64,000 nucleotides of DNA, taken from positions 749,001 through 813,000 of the forward strand of contig NZ_CP088273.1 in the NCBI RefSeq assembly GCF_020731415.2. Reading direction: 5' to 3'. The notes beneath the pieces were generated by a model. That model was not told the origin of the DNA. It saw only the letters and a list, made by a program, of their open reading frames with translations, and ran no database searches. Shown piece after piece: positions 9,648-19,381 of this stretch; the first letter of the stretch is position 1, and every line of letters starts with the position of its first letter. A program made the translations under genes and the position numbers. Source of the stretch: Phyllobacterium sp. T1293 (GTDB taxonomy: Bacteria > Pseudomonadota > Alphaproteobacteria > Rhizobiales > Rhizobiaceae).

Positions 9648-10307
9648 ATGATCAAGAAGTTTGCCATCGGCTGTCTTGCCGCGACGTTCTTGGCCGGTTG
9701 CACCACGACCGATCCATATACGGGTGAGCAGAAAATATCGAATACGGCTGGCGGTGCTGCCATTGGTGCAGCAGTTGGCGCGCTGGGCGGTCTTGCTGTT
9801 GGCGGGGGTGGCAAATCTGGTCGTAACGCGGCATTGATCGGTGCCGGTATCGGTGCGCTGGCGGGCGGTGCGGTCGGCAATTATATGGATCGGCAGGAAT
9901 CAGAATTGCGGGCCCAGTTGCAGGGTACCGGGGTATCCGTGACCCGCGTTGGCGACAAGATCATCCTGAACATGCCATCGAACATTACCTTCTCGACGGA
10001 TCAGGATGCGGTGAAACCGCAATTCTACGCAACGCTCAATTCCGTTGCGGTTGTCTTGCGCAAGTTCGACCGCAGCATCATCGATGTTTACGGCCATACG
10101 GACAATGTCGGCGGCGAGCAGTACAATCAACTGCTGTCTGAACGCCGCGCGCTTTCCGTTTCGAACTATCTGACCCAGCAGGGCATCGACAACCGGCGCT
10201 TTGCAGTGCGCGGCTTTGGCATGAGCCAGCCTGTCGCTTCCAACAATTCGGAAGCTGGCCGGTCGCAAAACCGCCGCGTCGAGCTGCAGATTTCGCCGCT
10301 TAGCTAA
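9648..10307 (+). CDS. OmpA-family outer-membrane lipoprotein
   Basis: 219 residues. The signal peptide ends in the lipobox LAGC (Cys 18). Next is a glycine-rich glycine-zipper region (about 35-85), as in YmgG/OmpA-like proteins, and then an OmpA peptidoglycan-binding domain with YGHTDNVGGEQYNQLLSERR and NRRVEL. It probably anchors the outer membrane to the wall. Its stop overlaps the stop of the convergent psuG by 8 bp, an unusually tight convergent end with no terminator between them. Confidence 0.9.
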   Translation: MIKKFAIGCLAATFLAGCTTTDPYTGEQKISNTAGGAAIGAAVGALGGLAVGGGGKSGRNAALIGAGIGALAGGAVGNYMDRQESELRAQLQGTGVSVTRVGDKIILNMPSNITFSTDQDAVKPQFYATLNSVAVVLRKFDRSIIDVYGHTDNVGGEQYNQLLSERRALSVSNYLTQQGIDNRRFAVRGFGMSQPVASNNSEAGRSQNRRVELQISPLS

Positions 10308-11223
10308 CCAGCGCTACAGCAATGCGTGCCGCAAGGCGCGCATTGTTTTCCACCAGCGCGATATTCGCCTTCAGGCTTTCGCCCTCGGTGATATCAAGAA
10401 TTTCCGACAGCAGATATGGCGTCACGGCCTTGCCCGTGATGCCATTTTTTGTGGCGCGCGCCAGAGCTTCGCGAATATGGCCGCCCATGATTTCAGCCGG
10501 AATCTCACTTTCCGCCGGGATCGGATTGGCAATCAACATGCCGCCATTGACGCCGATGGCGCTGCGTGTTGCCTGAAATTTTGCGATGGCGTCAGGCGTG
10601 TCGAGGCGTAGCGGCGCTTTGATGGGTGACTGACGCGACCAGAAGGCTGGCAGAACATCAGAGCTATAGACCACAACAGGAACGCCTTTGGTTTCAAGCA
10701 CTTCCAGCGTCTTTTCAATATCCAGAATCGCTTTGGCTCCGGCTGAAACAACGATGACGGGCGTGCGGCCCAGTTCTTCGAGATCAGCTGAGATATCGAA
10801 GCTGGTTTCGGCGCCCTTATGCACGCCGCCAATGCCGCCCGTTGCAAACACCTTGATGCCTGCGAGATGCGCAGCGAGCATGGTTGCTGCAACCGTGGTG
10901 CCGCCGGTGCGGCCTTCCGACAGGGCATAGGCAAGATCGGCGCGCGACAGCTTCATGGCGTCTTTGACCTGCGCCAATATCTCGCGCTCCTCGGCTGAAA
11001 TACCGATCTTCAACCGGCCATCAATGATGGCGATGGTAGCAGGAACGGCACCACCCTCACGGATGATGCTTTCGACATCCGCCGCCATGCGGCTATTGTC
11101 AGGGTAGGGCATGCCATGGGTGATGATCGTGCTTTCCAGCGCCACGACAGGCTGCCCGGCATCAAGCGCCTTCTGCACTTCCGGAGCAATATCGGTGAAC
11201 GGGTTGAGGGCTGAAATGGTCAT
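10300..11223 (-). CDS. psuG: Pseudouridine-5'-phosphate glycosidase
   Basis: 307 residues, full length for PsuG, which splits pseudouridine 5'-phosphate into uracil and ribose 5-phosphate. Family blocks seen include ALESTIITHGMPYPDN near the start, GRTGGTTVAATMLAA, FATGGIGGVH and NGGMLIANPIP. I set the start at ATG 11223 with AAGGAAG just upstream, not at the longer frame. The partner kinase gene ends 37 bp upstream on the same strand, so the two form an operon for salvage of pseudouridine from RNA breakdown. Confidence 0.93.
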   Translation of the reverse strand: MTISALNPFTDIAPEVQKALDAGQPVVALESTIITHGMPYPDNSRMAADVESIIREGGAVPATIAIIDGRLKIGISAEEREILAQVKDAMKLSRADLAYALSEGRTGGTTVAATMLAAHLAGIKVFATGGIGGVHKGAETSFDISADLEELGRTPVIVVSAGAKAILDIEKTLEVLETKGVPVVVYSSDVLPAFWSRQSPIKAPLRLDTPDAIAKFQATRSAIGVNGGMLIANPIPAESEIPAEIMGGHIREALARATKNGITGKAVTPYLLSEILDITEGESLKANIALVENNARLAARIAVALVS

Positions 11224-11260
11224 GGTTCTTCCTTTGTATGATCGTATCCGAAAAAGCTGC

Positions 11261-12211
11261 TCATGCGAGCGGGCTTGGTGCCGGGATATGTGCAAGTGCC
11301 GTATCGAAAATTCTGGCGGTGAAGACAGGGGTCGCCGAATGGGTCTGCAAGGTGAGTGCCGAGGCGGCAAAGCCTTCGCGCACGGCATCCTCAAGCGGAA
11401 GCCCGCGCATCAGCGCCGCAATGGTGCCTCCCGCCAGCGCATCACCCGCGCCGGTTACATCGGCAATTTCTGATATCTCAGGCGGGAGCAACGAGAATGC
11501 ATCCTCGTTTGTATAGACAAGCGCAGCCTCGCCGCCATTGCTGACAACAGCTGCCCGCAGACCTTCGGCTTTCAAAGCCTTATGAAGATCAGGCAGGCTT
11601 GCATCTGCGCCCAGCCCCGTCAGCGCAAACGCTTCACGCCGGTTGAGAAACAGGCAGGCAAGATCGCCCAGTACTGGTTTTAATCGCACAGCCTTGGCCG
11701 GTGAAATCGCCAGCGCATAGAGCGGCTTGTCTCCGGCAAGACCCGCCAGCCGCTGCAAACCTTCCGAAGGAAGATTGGCATCGCCGAACACCGCATCGGC
11801 TGCTTCAATGGAATCGCGCACCTTGCGGCGACGCAATTGCCGGGGCAGGGCAAGTTCATACAGCGCCATATCGGCAATGGCGGCAACCACATCGCCACGT
11901 TCATCCAGAATGGCCGTGTAACTTGGGGTTGTCCGGTCAATGAACACGGCGGAACTGTCTTTGATTCCTGCAGCTTCAAACGCCGCGCTGATCACATCGC
12001 CCACCCGGTCGCCGCCGCGTACCGACAACATCTCGGCCTTGACGCCGCGCCTGACCGCAAGGCGCAGCGCATTGAATACGCCGCCGCCCGGTTCCTCCCG
12101 CATCACGCCGGGGTTTGAAGCGCCCGCTATAAAGGGCACGCTGCTCTGGCCGCGCCGGTCCATATGGGCGCCGCCGACAGCAAAAAGCAGCGGGATTTGG
12201 TCCTGGGTCAT
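11261..12211 (-). CDS. psuK: Pseudouridine kinase (PfkB family)
   Basis: 316 residues. The PfkB sugar-kinase fold is shown by the N-terminal GGAHMDRRGQ, by REEPGGGVFNALRLAVRRG, and by the C-terminal ATP and anion-hole motif DVTGAGDALAGG. Phosphorylation of pseudouridine is inferred from the adjacent psuG. The start ATG 12211 gives the normal family N-terminus; a longer frame to 12295 lacks support. First gene of the psuK-psuG operon, divergent from recA. Confidence 0.9.
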   Translation of the reverse strand: MTQDQIPLLFAVGGAHMDRRGQSSVPFIAGASNPGVMREEPGGGVFNALRLAVRRGVKAEMLSVRGGDRVGDVISAAFEAAGIKDSSAVFIDRTTPSYTAILDERGDVVAAIADMALYELALPRQLRRRKVRDSIEAADAVFGDANLPSEGLQRLAGLAGDKPLYALAISPAKAVRLKPVLGDLACLFLNRREAFALTGLGADASLPDLHKALKAEGLRAAVVSNGGEAALVYTNEDAFSLLPPEISEIADVTGAGDALAGGTIAALMRGLPLEDAVREGFAASALTLQTHSATPVFTARIFDTALAHIPAPSPLA

Positions 12212-12528
12212 AGTGAAGGCTTTTGCTGAACAAAATGATCGGTTGCAAGACACTTGGTCTGGTTCCTCTCTAAATTGCTCCGTGGCCTTACGCAATCATC
12301 AGAACGATTCGAATTTTCATCGGGCTGTTTCTGCGTAAGCGCCGGTTCGCGGCAAGGAATATGTGGACAAGGCATTGGAGTTGCCTACAAGAACGTTTTA
12401 AGAACATTTTTGAGTTATCATTATTTTTCAATTGGTTATGCATATTGCAAAATGAGAACAAAACAGATACAAATATCTTCATAGACCGGAGCGTCCGGAC
12501 TTCATGGATAGTACAGGGGTAGTGTATT
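12212..12528. other. Intergenic region psuK/recA
   Basis: 317 bp carrying the psuK and recA promoters. It contains the SOS box described separately. It is AT-rich in the recA-proximal 130 bp, as expected for a regulated promoter and leader. No ORF. Confidence 0.5.
12391..12405. promoter_or_regulatory. LexA/SOS box of the GAAC-N7-GAAC type
   Basis: GAAC, 7 bases (GTTTTAA), GAAC: an exact match to the direct-repeat SOS box known for alphaproteobacterial LexA (reverse strand GTTC-N7-GTTC). It lies 124 bp before the recA start. A second, degenerate half-match (GAAC-N7-ATAC) is at 12456-12470. Confidence 0.88.
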
Positions 12529-13623
12529 ATGGCTCAAAATTCTTTGCGGTTAGTTGAGGGTAATTCGGTGGATAAAACGAAAGCGCTGGATGCGGCATTG
12601 TCCCAGATCGAGAGGGCCTTTGGTAAGGGCTCGATCATGCGGCTTGGACGCAATGAGCAGGTTGTGGAAATTGAAACGGTTTCGACCGGATCGCTTTCGC
12701 TTGATATAGCCCTTGGCGTCGGTGGTTTGCCGAAAGGCCGCATTGTCGAGATTTACGGGCCTGAAAGTTCCGGTAAGACGACACTTGCGCTGCATACGAT
12801 TGCCGAAGCCCAGAAGAAGGGCGGCATCTGCGCCTTTGTTGACGCCGAACATGCGCTCGATCCTGTTTATGCCCGTAAGCTGGGTGTGGATCTGGAAAAC
12901 CTCCTGATCTCGCAGCCCGATACCGGCGAGCAGGCGCTTGAAATCACCGATACGCTGGTGCGTTCCGGTGCGATCGATGTTCTGGTCGTTGACTCCGTGG
13001 CGGCTTTGACCCCGCGTGCGGAAATTGAAGGTGAGATGGGCGATTCTCTCCCCGGCCTGCAGGCGCGTCTGATGAGCCAGGCACTGCGCAAGCTGACAGC
13101 CTCGATTTCGCGCTCCAATTGCATGGTTATCTTCATCAACCAGATTCGCATGAAGATCGGCGTGATGTTCGGTTCACCTGAAACCACGACAGGCGGTAAT
13201 GCGCTGAAGTTCTATGCTTCGGTTCGTCTGGATATTCGCCGTATCGGCGCCTTGAAAGAGCGTGACGAAGTGGTCGGCAACCAGACCCGCGTCAAGGTTG
13301 TGAAGAACAAGCTGGCACCGCCCTTCAAGCAGGTCGAATTCGACATCATGTATGGTGAAGGCGTTTCCAAGACGGGCGAACTGGTTGATCTCGGCGTCAA
13401 GGCTGGCATCGTTGAAAAATCCGGCTCGTGGTTCTCCTACAATTCCCAGCGTCTGGGGCAGGGCCGCGACAACGCCAAAATCTTCCTCAAGGACAACCCT
13501 GAGGTGGCCAATGAGATCGAGCTGGTCCTGCGCCAGAATGCCGGTCTCATCGCCGAGCAGATGCTCGACAAGGGCCCTGATGATATTGAAGACAATGACG
13601 GCCCCGAGGCCGCCGAAGGCTGA
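12529..13623 (+). CDS. recA: Recombinase RecA
   Basis: 364 residues. Walker A GPESSGKT is at 77-84, the [20 protein letters not shown] region includes Walker B and loop L1, and [22 protein letters not shown] covers loop L2. The C-terminal tail is acidic ([15 protein letters not shown]), as is normal. RecA coats single-stranded DNA, carries out strand exchange and triggers LexA self-cleavage. The sequence is very close to Brucella RecA. Its SOS box upstream shows damage-inducible control, and a strong terminator follows. Confidence 0.98.
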   Translation: MAQNSLRLVEGNSVDKTKALDAALSQIERAFGKGSIMRLGRNEQVVEIETVSTGSLSLDIALGVGGLPKGRIVEIYGPESSGKTTLALHTIAEAQKKGGICAFVDAEHALDPVYARKLGVDLENLLISQPDTGEQALEITDTLVRSGAIDVLVVDSVAALTPRAEIEGEMGDSLPGLQARLMSQALRKLTASISRSNCMVIFINQIRMKIGVMFGSPETTTGGNALKFYASVRLDIRRIGALKERDEVVGNQTRVKVVKNKLAPPFKQVEFDIMYGEGVSKTGELVDLGVKAGIVEKSGSWFSYNSQRLGQGRDNAKIFLKDNPEVANEIELVLRQNAGLIAEQMLDKGPDDIEDNDGPEAAEG

Positions 13624-13658
13624 TCTCCCGGGACAGGCCGTTTCTGGTCTGTAATGTA

Positions 13659-13697
13659 AAAACCCGTATCCAGCTGTGGATGCGGGTTTTTCTTTTT
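13659..13697 (+). terminator. Rho-independent terminator after recA
   Basis: AACCCGTATCC, a short loop, TGGATGCGGGTT, then a T-rich run (TTTTCTTTTT). It starts 36 bp after the recA stop. Confidence 0.88.
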
Positions 13698-13971
13698 AGG
13701 GCTGGTGTGTTTGTGGTCCGTGGTGAGCTTGTCCAACCACGCACGATAGCCGATGCAAAAGAGATTTTACTCCACGAAAACCTCACAACGACCATCATGA
13801 GGAAGGGTGGCATTTGTTATTATCCCTGAGTGCCTGTTGATGTTTGCCCCCAACTCACCCGGATTTTCTGGACAGGCAGCGGTGGCCTCGCTACAAGCGT
13901 TGCGTTCTGCCCCTTTGATGCAATAAGGGGTTATTCCGCTTTGGTTTAAGACAAGTCAGAAGGCAATGCAC
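13698..13971. other. recA-alaS spacer with decayed repeat A trace
   Basis: Positions 13711-13745 carry a degenerate piece of repeat family A (GTGGTCCGTGGTGAGCTTGTCCAACCACG), where heptamer and core are fused. The rest holds the alaS promoter and no ORF. Confidence 0.5.
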
Positions 13972-16629
13972 ATGAGTGGCGTCAACGAGATACGGTCGAC
14001 ATTTCTGAACTATTTCAAGAAGAACGGCCATGAGATCGTGGCGTCGAGCCCGCTTGTCCCGCGCAATGACCCAACGCTGATGTTCACCAATGCCGGCATG
14101 GTTCAGTTCAAGAATGTTTTTACCGGTCTGGAGCAGCGCCCATATAGCCGCGCCACCACGTCGCAGAAATGCGTGCGCGCCGGTGGCAAGCACAATGATC
14201 TTGATAATGTCGGCTATACCGCCCGCCACCACACTTTTTTTGAAATGCTCGGCAATTTCTCCTTTGGCGATTATTTCAAGGAGGAGGCGATCAACCTTGC
14301 CTGGAACCTGATCACCAAGGAATTCGGCCTCGACAAGAATAAGCTGCTGGTCACTGTCTATCATACGGATGATGCGGCGGCTGGTTTCTGGAAGAAGATC
14401 GCCGGTCTTCCCGAGGACCGCATCATCCGCATTGCCACCAGTGATAATTTCTGGGCGATGGGCGATACCGGACCTTGCGGCCCGTGCTCGGAGATTTTCT
14501 ACGACCACGGCGAAGATATCTGGGGCGGCCCTCCCGGCAGCGCCGATGAGGATGGCGACCGCTTTATCGAGATCTGGAATCTGGTGTTCATGCAGTTCGA
14601 GCAGATCACCAAGGAGCAGCGCATTGATTTGCCACGCCCGTCGATTGATACGGGTATGGGTCTGGAGCGTCTTGCGGCGGTGCTGCAGGGTGAGCATGAC
14701 AATTACGACATTGATCTGTTCCGTGCGCTGATCCGTGCGTCGGAAGATGCAACCGGCGTCAAGGCGGAAGGCAAATTCCGCGCCAGCCACCGGGTGATTG
14801 CCGATCATCTGCGCTCGTCGAGCTTCCTTATTGCCGACGGCGTGCTGCCATCCAATGAAGGCCGTGGCTATGTGCTGCGCCGAATCATGCGCCGCGCCAT
14901 GCGCCATGCGCAGTTGCTTGGTGCGAAGGAGCCGCTGATGTGGCGCCTGCTGCCGGCGCTGATCCGCGAAATGGGGCAGGCCTATCCGGAGCTGATCCGC
15001 GCGGAAGCCTTGATTTCGGAAACATTGAAGCTTGAGGAAACCCGATTCCGCAAGACGCTCGACCGCGGCCTTGGCCTCCTCAGCGATGCGACAGAGGGGC
15101 TTGGCGAAGGTGATCGTCTTGATGGCGAGACCGCATTCAAACTCTATGACACATTCGGCTTCCCGCTTGATTTGACACAGGATGCATTGCGCCAGCGCGG
15201 TATTGCTGTTGATACGGATGCTTTTGCTGCCGCGATGGAACGCCAGAAGGCGGAAGCACGCGCCCATTGGTCCGGTTCGGGCGATGCTGCGACGGAAACA
15301 GTGTGGTTCGCGGTGCGCGATAAGGTCGGCGCGACCGAATTCCTCGGTTACGAAACGGAAAAAGCGGAAGGTGTCATCACCGCGCTTGTGCGTGATGGCG
15401 CGCAGGTCGACAGCGCCGGGGAAGGCGAGAACATTGCCATTGTGGTCAATCAGACGCCGTTTTATGGCGAATCCGGTGGCCAGCAGGGCGATACGGGCGT
15501 CATTTCCGGCGATGGCTTTACGGTTGTCGTCACCGATACGCAAAAGAAGAATGATGGTGTGTTCGTGCATCTTGGCAAGGTCGTCAAGGGCACAGTGAAA
15601 CTGGATGCGCCGGTTGAACTGGTAGTTGATAGCGCACGTCGCACGCGTATCCGCTCCAACCATTCGGCCACGCACCTTCTGCACGAAGCCCTGCGCGAAA
15701 CGCTCGGCACCCATGTGGCGCAAAAGGGTTCGCTGGTGGCGCCGGATCGGCTGCGGTTCGATTTCTCGCATCCGAAGCCGATTTCCGACAAGGAACTCGC
15801 TGTTATCGAAGATCTTGCCAACGAGATCGTTCTGCAGAATGCACCTGTCAGCACCCGCCTGATGGCGGTGGATGATGCTATTGCGGAAGGCGCCATGGCG
15901 CTGTTCGGCGAAAAATATGGCGATGAGGTGCGGGTTGTCTCCATGGGCACCGCGCTGCACGGCGACAAGGCAGGCAAGAGCTATTCGACCGAACTTTGCG
16001 GCGGCACGCATGTGCGCGCAACCGGCGATATCGGACTGATCCGCATTGTCTCGGAAAGCGCTGTTGCTGCCGGTGTTCGCCGCATGGAAGCGCTGACAGG
16101 CGAGGCGGCCCGCCGCTATCTTGAAGAGCAGGATGAACGCGTCAAGGCGATTGCCAGCGCGCTCAAATCCTCTCCCGCCGATGCATTGTCGCGGGTGACT
16201 GCGCTGATGGATGAGCGCCGCAAGCTCGAACGGGAATTGACCGAAGCGCGCAAGCAATTGGCACTTGGTGGCTCCAATGCTGGCGGTGCCCAGTCCGAAA
16301 CCGTCAATGGCGTCGGGTTCATTGGCAAGGTTGTCACTGGCGTCAGCCCGCGCGACCTGAAGCCGTTGGCTGATGATGCCAAAAAGACCGTCGGCTCCGG
16401 CATCGTGACCTTTATCGGCGTCTCGGAAGATGGCAAGGCCAGCGCTGTTGTTGGCGTCACTGATGATCTCGTCGGCAAATTCAGCGCTGTTGACCTGGTC
16501 AAGATTGCCTCTGCGGCACTTGGCGGTGCCGGTGGTGGTGGCCGTCCTGACATGGCGCAGGCCGGTGGTCCCGATGGCACCAAGGCTGAGGCTGCTATTA
16601 TCGCCGTGCGCGACGCTTTGGCGGGCTAA
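13972..16629 (+). CDS. alaS: Alanine-tRNA ligase
   Basis: 885 residues, normal length. The class II catalytic domain comes first (about 1-460, with [19 protein letters not shown] near residue 60). The editing domain has HSATHLLH at about residue 564 and CGGTHV at about 676, the metal-binding residues that clear Ser- and Gly-tRNA(Ala). The C-Ala domain is glycine-rich ([16 protein letters not shown]). Of two nearby ATGs I chose 13972, because AGAAGG lies 8 bases before it; for 13966 the spacing would be too short. recA-alaS order is common in alphaproteobacteria. Confidence 0.97.
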   Translation: MSGVNEIRSTFLNYFKKNGHEIVASSPLVPRNDPTLMFTNAGMVQFKNVFTGLEQRPYSRATTSQKCVRAGGKHNDLDNVGYTARHHTFFEMLGNFSFGDYFKEEAINLAWNLITKEFGLDKNKLLVTVYHTDDAAAGFWKKIAGLPEDRIIRIATSDNFWAMGDTGPCGPCSEIFYDHGEDIWGGPPGSADEDGDRFIEIWNLVFMQFEQITKEQRIDLPRPSIDTGMGLERLAAVLQGEHDNYDIDLFRALIRASEDATGVKAEGKFRASHRVIADHLRSSSFLIADGVLPSNEGRGYVLRRIMRRAMRHAQLLGAKEPLMWRLLPALIREMGQAYPELIRAEALISETLKLEETRFRKTLDRGLGLLSDATEGLGEGDRLDGETAFKLYDTFGFPLDLTQDALRQRGIAVDTDAFAAAMERQKAEARAHWSGSGDAATETVWFAVRDKVGATEFLGYETEKAEGVITALVRDGAQVDSAGEGENIAIVVNQTPFYGESGGQQGDTGVISGDGFTVVVTDTQKKNDGVFVHLGKVVKGTVKLDAPVELVVDSARRTRIRSNHSATHLLHEALRETLGTHVAQKGSLVAPDRLRFDFSHPKPISDKELAVIEDLANEIVLQNAPVSTRLMAVDDAIAEGAMALFGEKYGDEVRVVSMGTALHGDKAGKSYSTELCGGTHVRATGDIGLIRIVSESAVAAGVRRMEALTGEAARRYLEEQDERVKAIASALKSSPADALSRVTALMDERRKLERELTEARKQLALGGSNAGGAQSETVNGVGFIGKVVTGVSPRDLKPLADDAKKTVGSGIVTFIGVSEDGKASAVVGVTDDLVGKFSAVDLVKIASAALGGAGGGGRPDMAQAGGPDGTKAEAAIIAVRDALAG

Positions 16630-16742
16630 CGCAGCTCGTTTGTTAGAGCGGCTCTTTTCGTATCGTCAGTCGGATTGCACTGGCGGCGGGATTGGCGACA
16701 GATTGAACTGGTTTTGTTTGGACTGGTTCAGTCTTCCCTAAG

Positions 16743-16787
16743 CCACCTGTCGGTAGACCGCCTGTCAGTAGGCCGCCTCTCGGCAGT
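16743..16787. repeat. Three tandem 15 bp units
   Basis: Units start at 16743, 16758 and 16773 with consensus CCGCCTGTCGGTAGR and one to four differences each. Confidence 0.75.
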
Positions 16788-17503
16788 TGCCAAGAATTGC
16801 CGAATGCGGCTGTTGCCGAATGCCGATTGTCGCGACACCGCACACCCTGTCGACGTATGAGCTGGCGCTGGCGGCATACGATATACGCTGGTGGGTACGA
16901 TATACGCGGGTGGCGCGTGATTTAACCTGTGATTTGCTGGCGGCGTATGGCCCATGGCGAACGATGCTGGCGCCGTGAACCAACGCGCGTAAAAACCACT
17001 CCGGCAAATCCGGCAGGACAATCCGCTCCGATAGACGACGCCCTCAAGAATATTGTTCATGTGCAACGCGGATGTTCGCAGGAACAGTCGTGCGCAAGAG
17101 GCACCAAGCGTCCGCAAGAGGGATCAAATCACTACAGAGACATCAAGCCGCCACCCATCGTCTAAGCATCATTATCTACGCATCAGTTTATCATCATCTA
17201 CACATCTGGAACCCACGCCATGACATCGTGAATCCAGATCATGTATTGCTCAGCTTTCATATGCATCTCTTTGCGAATGCGCGGCCTATCCATTTCGCAT
17301 CAAGCGCACCCAACTCCCGTAATGCCCCTTCCAGTGGTGTTTTGAGCGTTTTGAGCCAATCGAGGGTATAAATCTTAACGCGGCTGAACCCTGATCTCGT
17401 TTCCTCATTCATCACTTGAGCTTGAATATACAGAATGCAGAATTCATTATCAATTATACTATGGTCTAATTGAAATCTCCTCCTATTTTCGATATGGTTT
17501 TAT

Positions 17504-17555
17504 TTTTATAGTGCTTAGATAACGCGATATTTTATAGTGCTTCGATAACGCGATA
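17504..17555. repeat. Tandem pair of 26 bp units
   Basis: Two adjacent copies (17504-17529 and 17530-17555) differ at one base (TTAGATAACG versus TTCGATAACG). They lie about 100 bp before the lipoprotein ORF and could be part of its promoter. Confidence 0.85.
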
Positions 17556-17656
17556 GGTGTGTTGCGCGTGCGTAGTGGTTTGTTTGTAAATTGGTTCAGA
17601 GGCGTATTGCTTAACGTCTCGAGTATCTGTTTTGATTATTGATTTTGTGAGCTGCT

Positions 17657-18265
17657 GTGAAAGCTGTTCTTGCTCTTCTATTTGCCGCGGTCTTGCTTGT
17701 TGCTTGTCAGACATCGACAGTGGTCAAAGACGTGCATATGGCAAGTGATACTGCCTATGGACCTGATGTCATGGCTTACTACGCTGTGTTCACGTCGCTG
17801 AGTGCCCAGCCATTTTACTCAACCACGGTGGGTTATGGTTTCAAGACGCGCTATGTCGGGCCGAGTAAAAGTATGATTTCGCAAGCATGGAGTTATGGTA
17901 AGCAATTGCAGTTTACCGGGGGATTAAGCACGAAGGTGCCTTGTTATCTCCTGCCGTGTTCACCGACGCGGGAAGACACGGGCGTGGTTTCGATGGACGA
18001 AGCGGACTTTGTCGCCGCTGCTACGAAGGGATTTGATTTTGAACTGGCGGGGAAAGCCGGGAAAATTGTCGGCAGGATACCAGCCCATGCCTTTCGCCGG
18101 GTGCTCGATCTGAAATCGACGATGAAATTGCCACGATGCCCGGTCACCTGTTCTACGGCGGCAAAGCCGAACAGGCTACCGAGTGGAAAGGAGGTATTTG
18201 ACCAAGCAAAGGCGGAATCTGATCGAGAGGTGGAAACTGATGCTGCGGGGGAAATTCCCCTATAA
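17657..18265 (+). CDS. Putative lipoprotein of unknown function, possibly frameshifted near its end
   Basis: 202 residues. The signal peptide MKAVLALLFAAVLLVAC ends in a lipobox (Cys 17), which predicts an outer-membrane or periplasmic lipoprotein. The middle has YGFKTRYVGPSKSMISQAWSYGKQL and two close cysteines (CYLLPC). I do not recognise the family. After about residue 155 the reading becomes Arg/Lys/Cys-rich, while a neighbouring frame gives a more natural coding stretch (IDDEIATMPGHLFYGGKA...) that stops at about 18198. The real protein may thus have lost its proper end by a frameshift. It lies alone in degenerate sequence. Confidence 0.55.
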   Translation: MKAVLALLFAAVLLVACQTSTVVKDVHMASDTAYGPDVMAYYAVFTSLSAQPFYSTTVGYGFKTRYVGPSKSMISQAWSYGKQLQFTGGLSTKVPCYLLPCSPTREDTGVVSMDEADFVAAATKGFDFELAGKAGKIVGRIPAHAFRRVLDLKSTMKLPRCPVTCSTAAKPNRLPSGKEVFDQAKAESDREVETDAAGEIPL

Positions 18266-18520
18266 ATGTGATTGGGATGTGCTGACGCGCTGGGACGGGG
18301 CATCGTTGAAATGCGTCCGGTCGGCTCATTTGCAATTAGTCCGGTCAAGTCCATCATACTATGGCGGTTGAGGTGCAATGTCCGTTAAAGTCGGCTGATC
18401 GCAACGATGGCTCATTGCAAAGATGGGCAACCTCAAGCCTGGGCAATGTCATCCATTGGTAATTTCAAGTGCTAATATCAAATGCTTAAGCCCCGGACAG
18501 CCAGCAGCAGATAGCCCAAA

Positions 18521-18553
18521 TGCAGCTCAAAGTGGTAAACAGTTTGAGCTGCA
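18521..18553. other. Perfect 11 bp stem-loop
   Basis: TGCAGCTCAAA, an 11-base loop, TTTGAGCTGCA. There is no T run, so it is not a standard terminator. Function unknown. Confidence 0.7.
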
Positions 18554-18703
18554 GGAAGCAGTAAATAGCGAAGTGGTAAATGGCCCAATCACAATAACCA
18601 ATCAAATTGTCAGCCACCAGATACTCAGAGCCAAATAGCCAAGCCCAAAACTCCGACTTGGAGACAGCGCGATCCAAAGAACTTGGAGACAGCACAATCC
18701 GAA

Positions 18704-18775
18704 GAAAGAGCCCCATCTTTCGACAGGGCTTTTCAGTTCTTAAATGATTGCCTGATCAGACGGTCATGGCCTTCT
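18704..18775. repeat. Diverged second copy of the icd 3' end plus terminator
   Basis: 72 bp that match 19541-19612 with five differences. It covers the terminator hairpin (GAGCCCC...GGGCTTTT) and the last codons of an icd reading frame on the reverse strand (KKAMTV-stop here, QKAMAA-stop in icd). As a terminator it now follows the broken phosphatase gene. Confidence 0.88.
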
Positions 18776-18790
18776 TGACCATCAATCTTT

Positions 18791-19381
18791 CTATTCGATG
18801 AATTCCACGCTGCCGTCATGCAGTTTGAAAAAGCCATTTTGCGGGACAGGCAATTCAAGCATTTCGCGCATGGGTAATCCAAGGTACAGGCCTCGTATGA
18901 GCCGTCCTGTTAACCCGTGCGATATTGCAATTGTGCGTACTGATAGGTCAGACAGCCACGCTTTCACGCGGATGCACGCAGAATCGAATGTCTCGCCATC
19001 CGGAGATCGAAAATACCAGTCAAAAGCATCTGCGCCGGTGAGCAGGCCGGGATATTCGGTATCTATCTCCTAGTGCGTCATTCGATCCCATGACCCCAAG
19101 GTTACCTCGGAAATTCGCGGTTCTTCACGGCTGGGTAAATCGACATGTCTTGTAATGATAGAAGCAGTTTCTCTGGCGCGTCCCAAAGGACTTATGTGAA
19201 CATTGATGGGAAAAGAATGGTCTTTGATTTCCTGGGCTAAAATCGTTCCTACTTGTTCGGCCTGCTCAATGCCACGTTGTGTCAATGCAGAGTTCAATTG
19301 TCCTTGGAAGCGTCCCACACTGTTCCAGACAGTTTCTCCGTGGCGAACCAGATATATGGATTTGCGGCGAAATGAATTCAT
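18791..19381 (-). pseudogene. Histidine phosphatase interrupted by an in-frame amber codon
   Basis: 197 codons in one frame, with a single TAG at 19070-19072. The first part (103 residues) has the LVRHGETVWNSVGRFQG active-site motif and SPLGRARETA. After the stop the same frame continues with EIDTEYPGLL, GETFDSACIRVKAWL and the second catalytic histidine region AISHGLTGRLIRGLYLG, and ends at FIE-stop. No frameshift is needed, so one base change (for example from GAG, CAG or AAG) explains the break. Read alone, the first part lacks the second histidine and should be inactive. The family acts on phosphate esters; the substrate is unknown. Confidence 0.85.

Larger units (their letters stand above)
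16630..17656. other. Gene-poor 1 kb region with short tandem repeats
   Basis: About 1030 bp with no ORF that I believe. It contains three 15 bp units (16743-16787), a TTGCCGAATGC repeat (16797 and 16812), a repeated TACGATATACGC motif (16876 and 16895) and a 26 bp tandem pair (17504-17555). Its composition drifts from GC-rich to AT-rich toward the right. It looks like decayed, non-coding DNA. Confidence 0.55.
18266..18790. other. Gene-poor region with hairpin and tandem repeats
   Basis: About 525 bp with no credible ORF. It contains an 11 bp perfect stem-loop (18521-18553), two 25 bp tandem units (18656-18680 and 18681-18705, three differences) and a diverged copy of the icd 3' end. Confidence 0.5.

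Noticed and set aside
13891..16257. 788-codon open frame on the - strand
   Set aside because: It is antisense to alaS over its whole length, a codon-bias shadow. The same holds for long antisense frames over cckA, purL and icd.
16675..17371. Several 60-130 codon frames on both strands after alaS
   Set aside because: They cover tandem-repeat sequence, lack ribosome sites and resemble no protein I know.
18420..18640. 71-codon + strand and 76-codon - strand frames
   Set aside because: They overlap the stem-loop and tandem units; there is no start context or recognisable protein.
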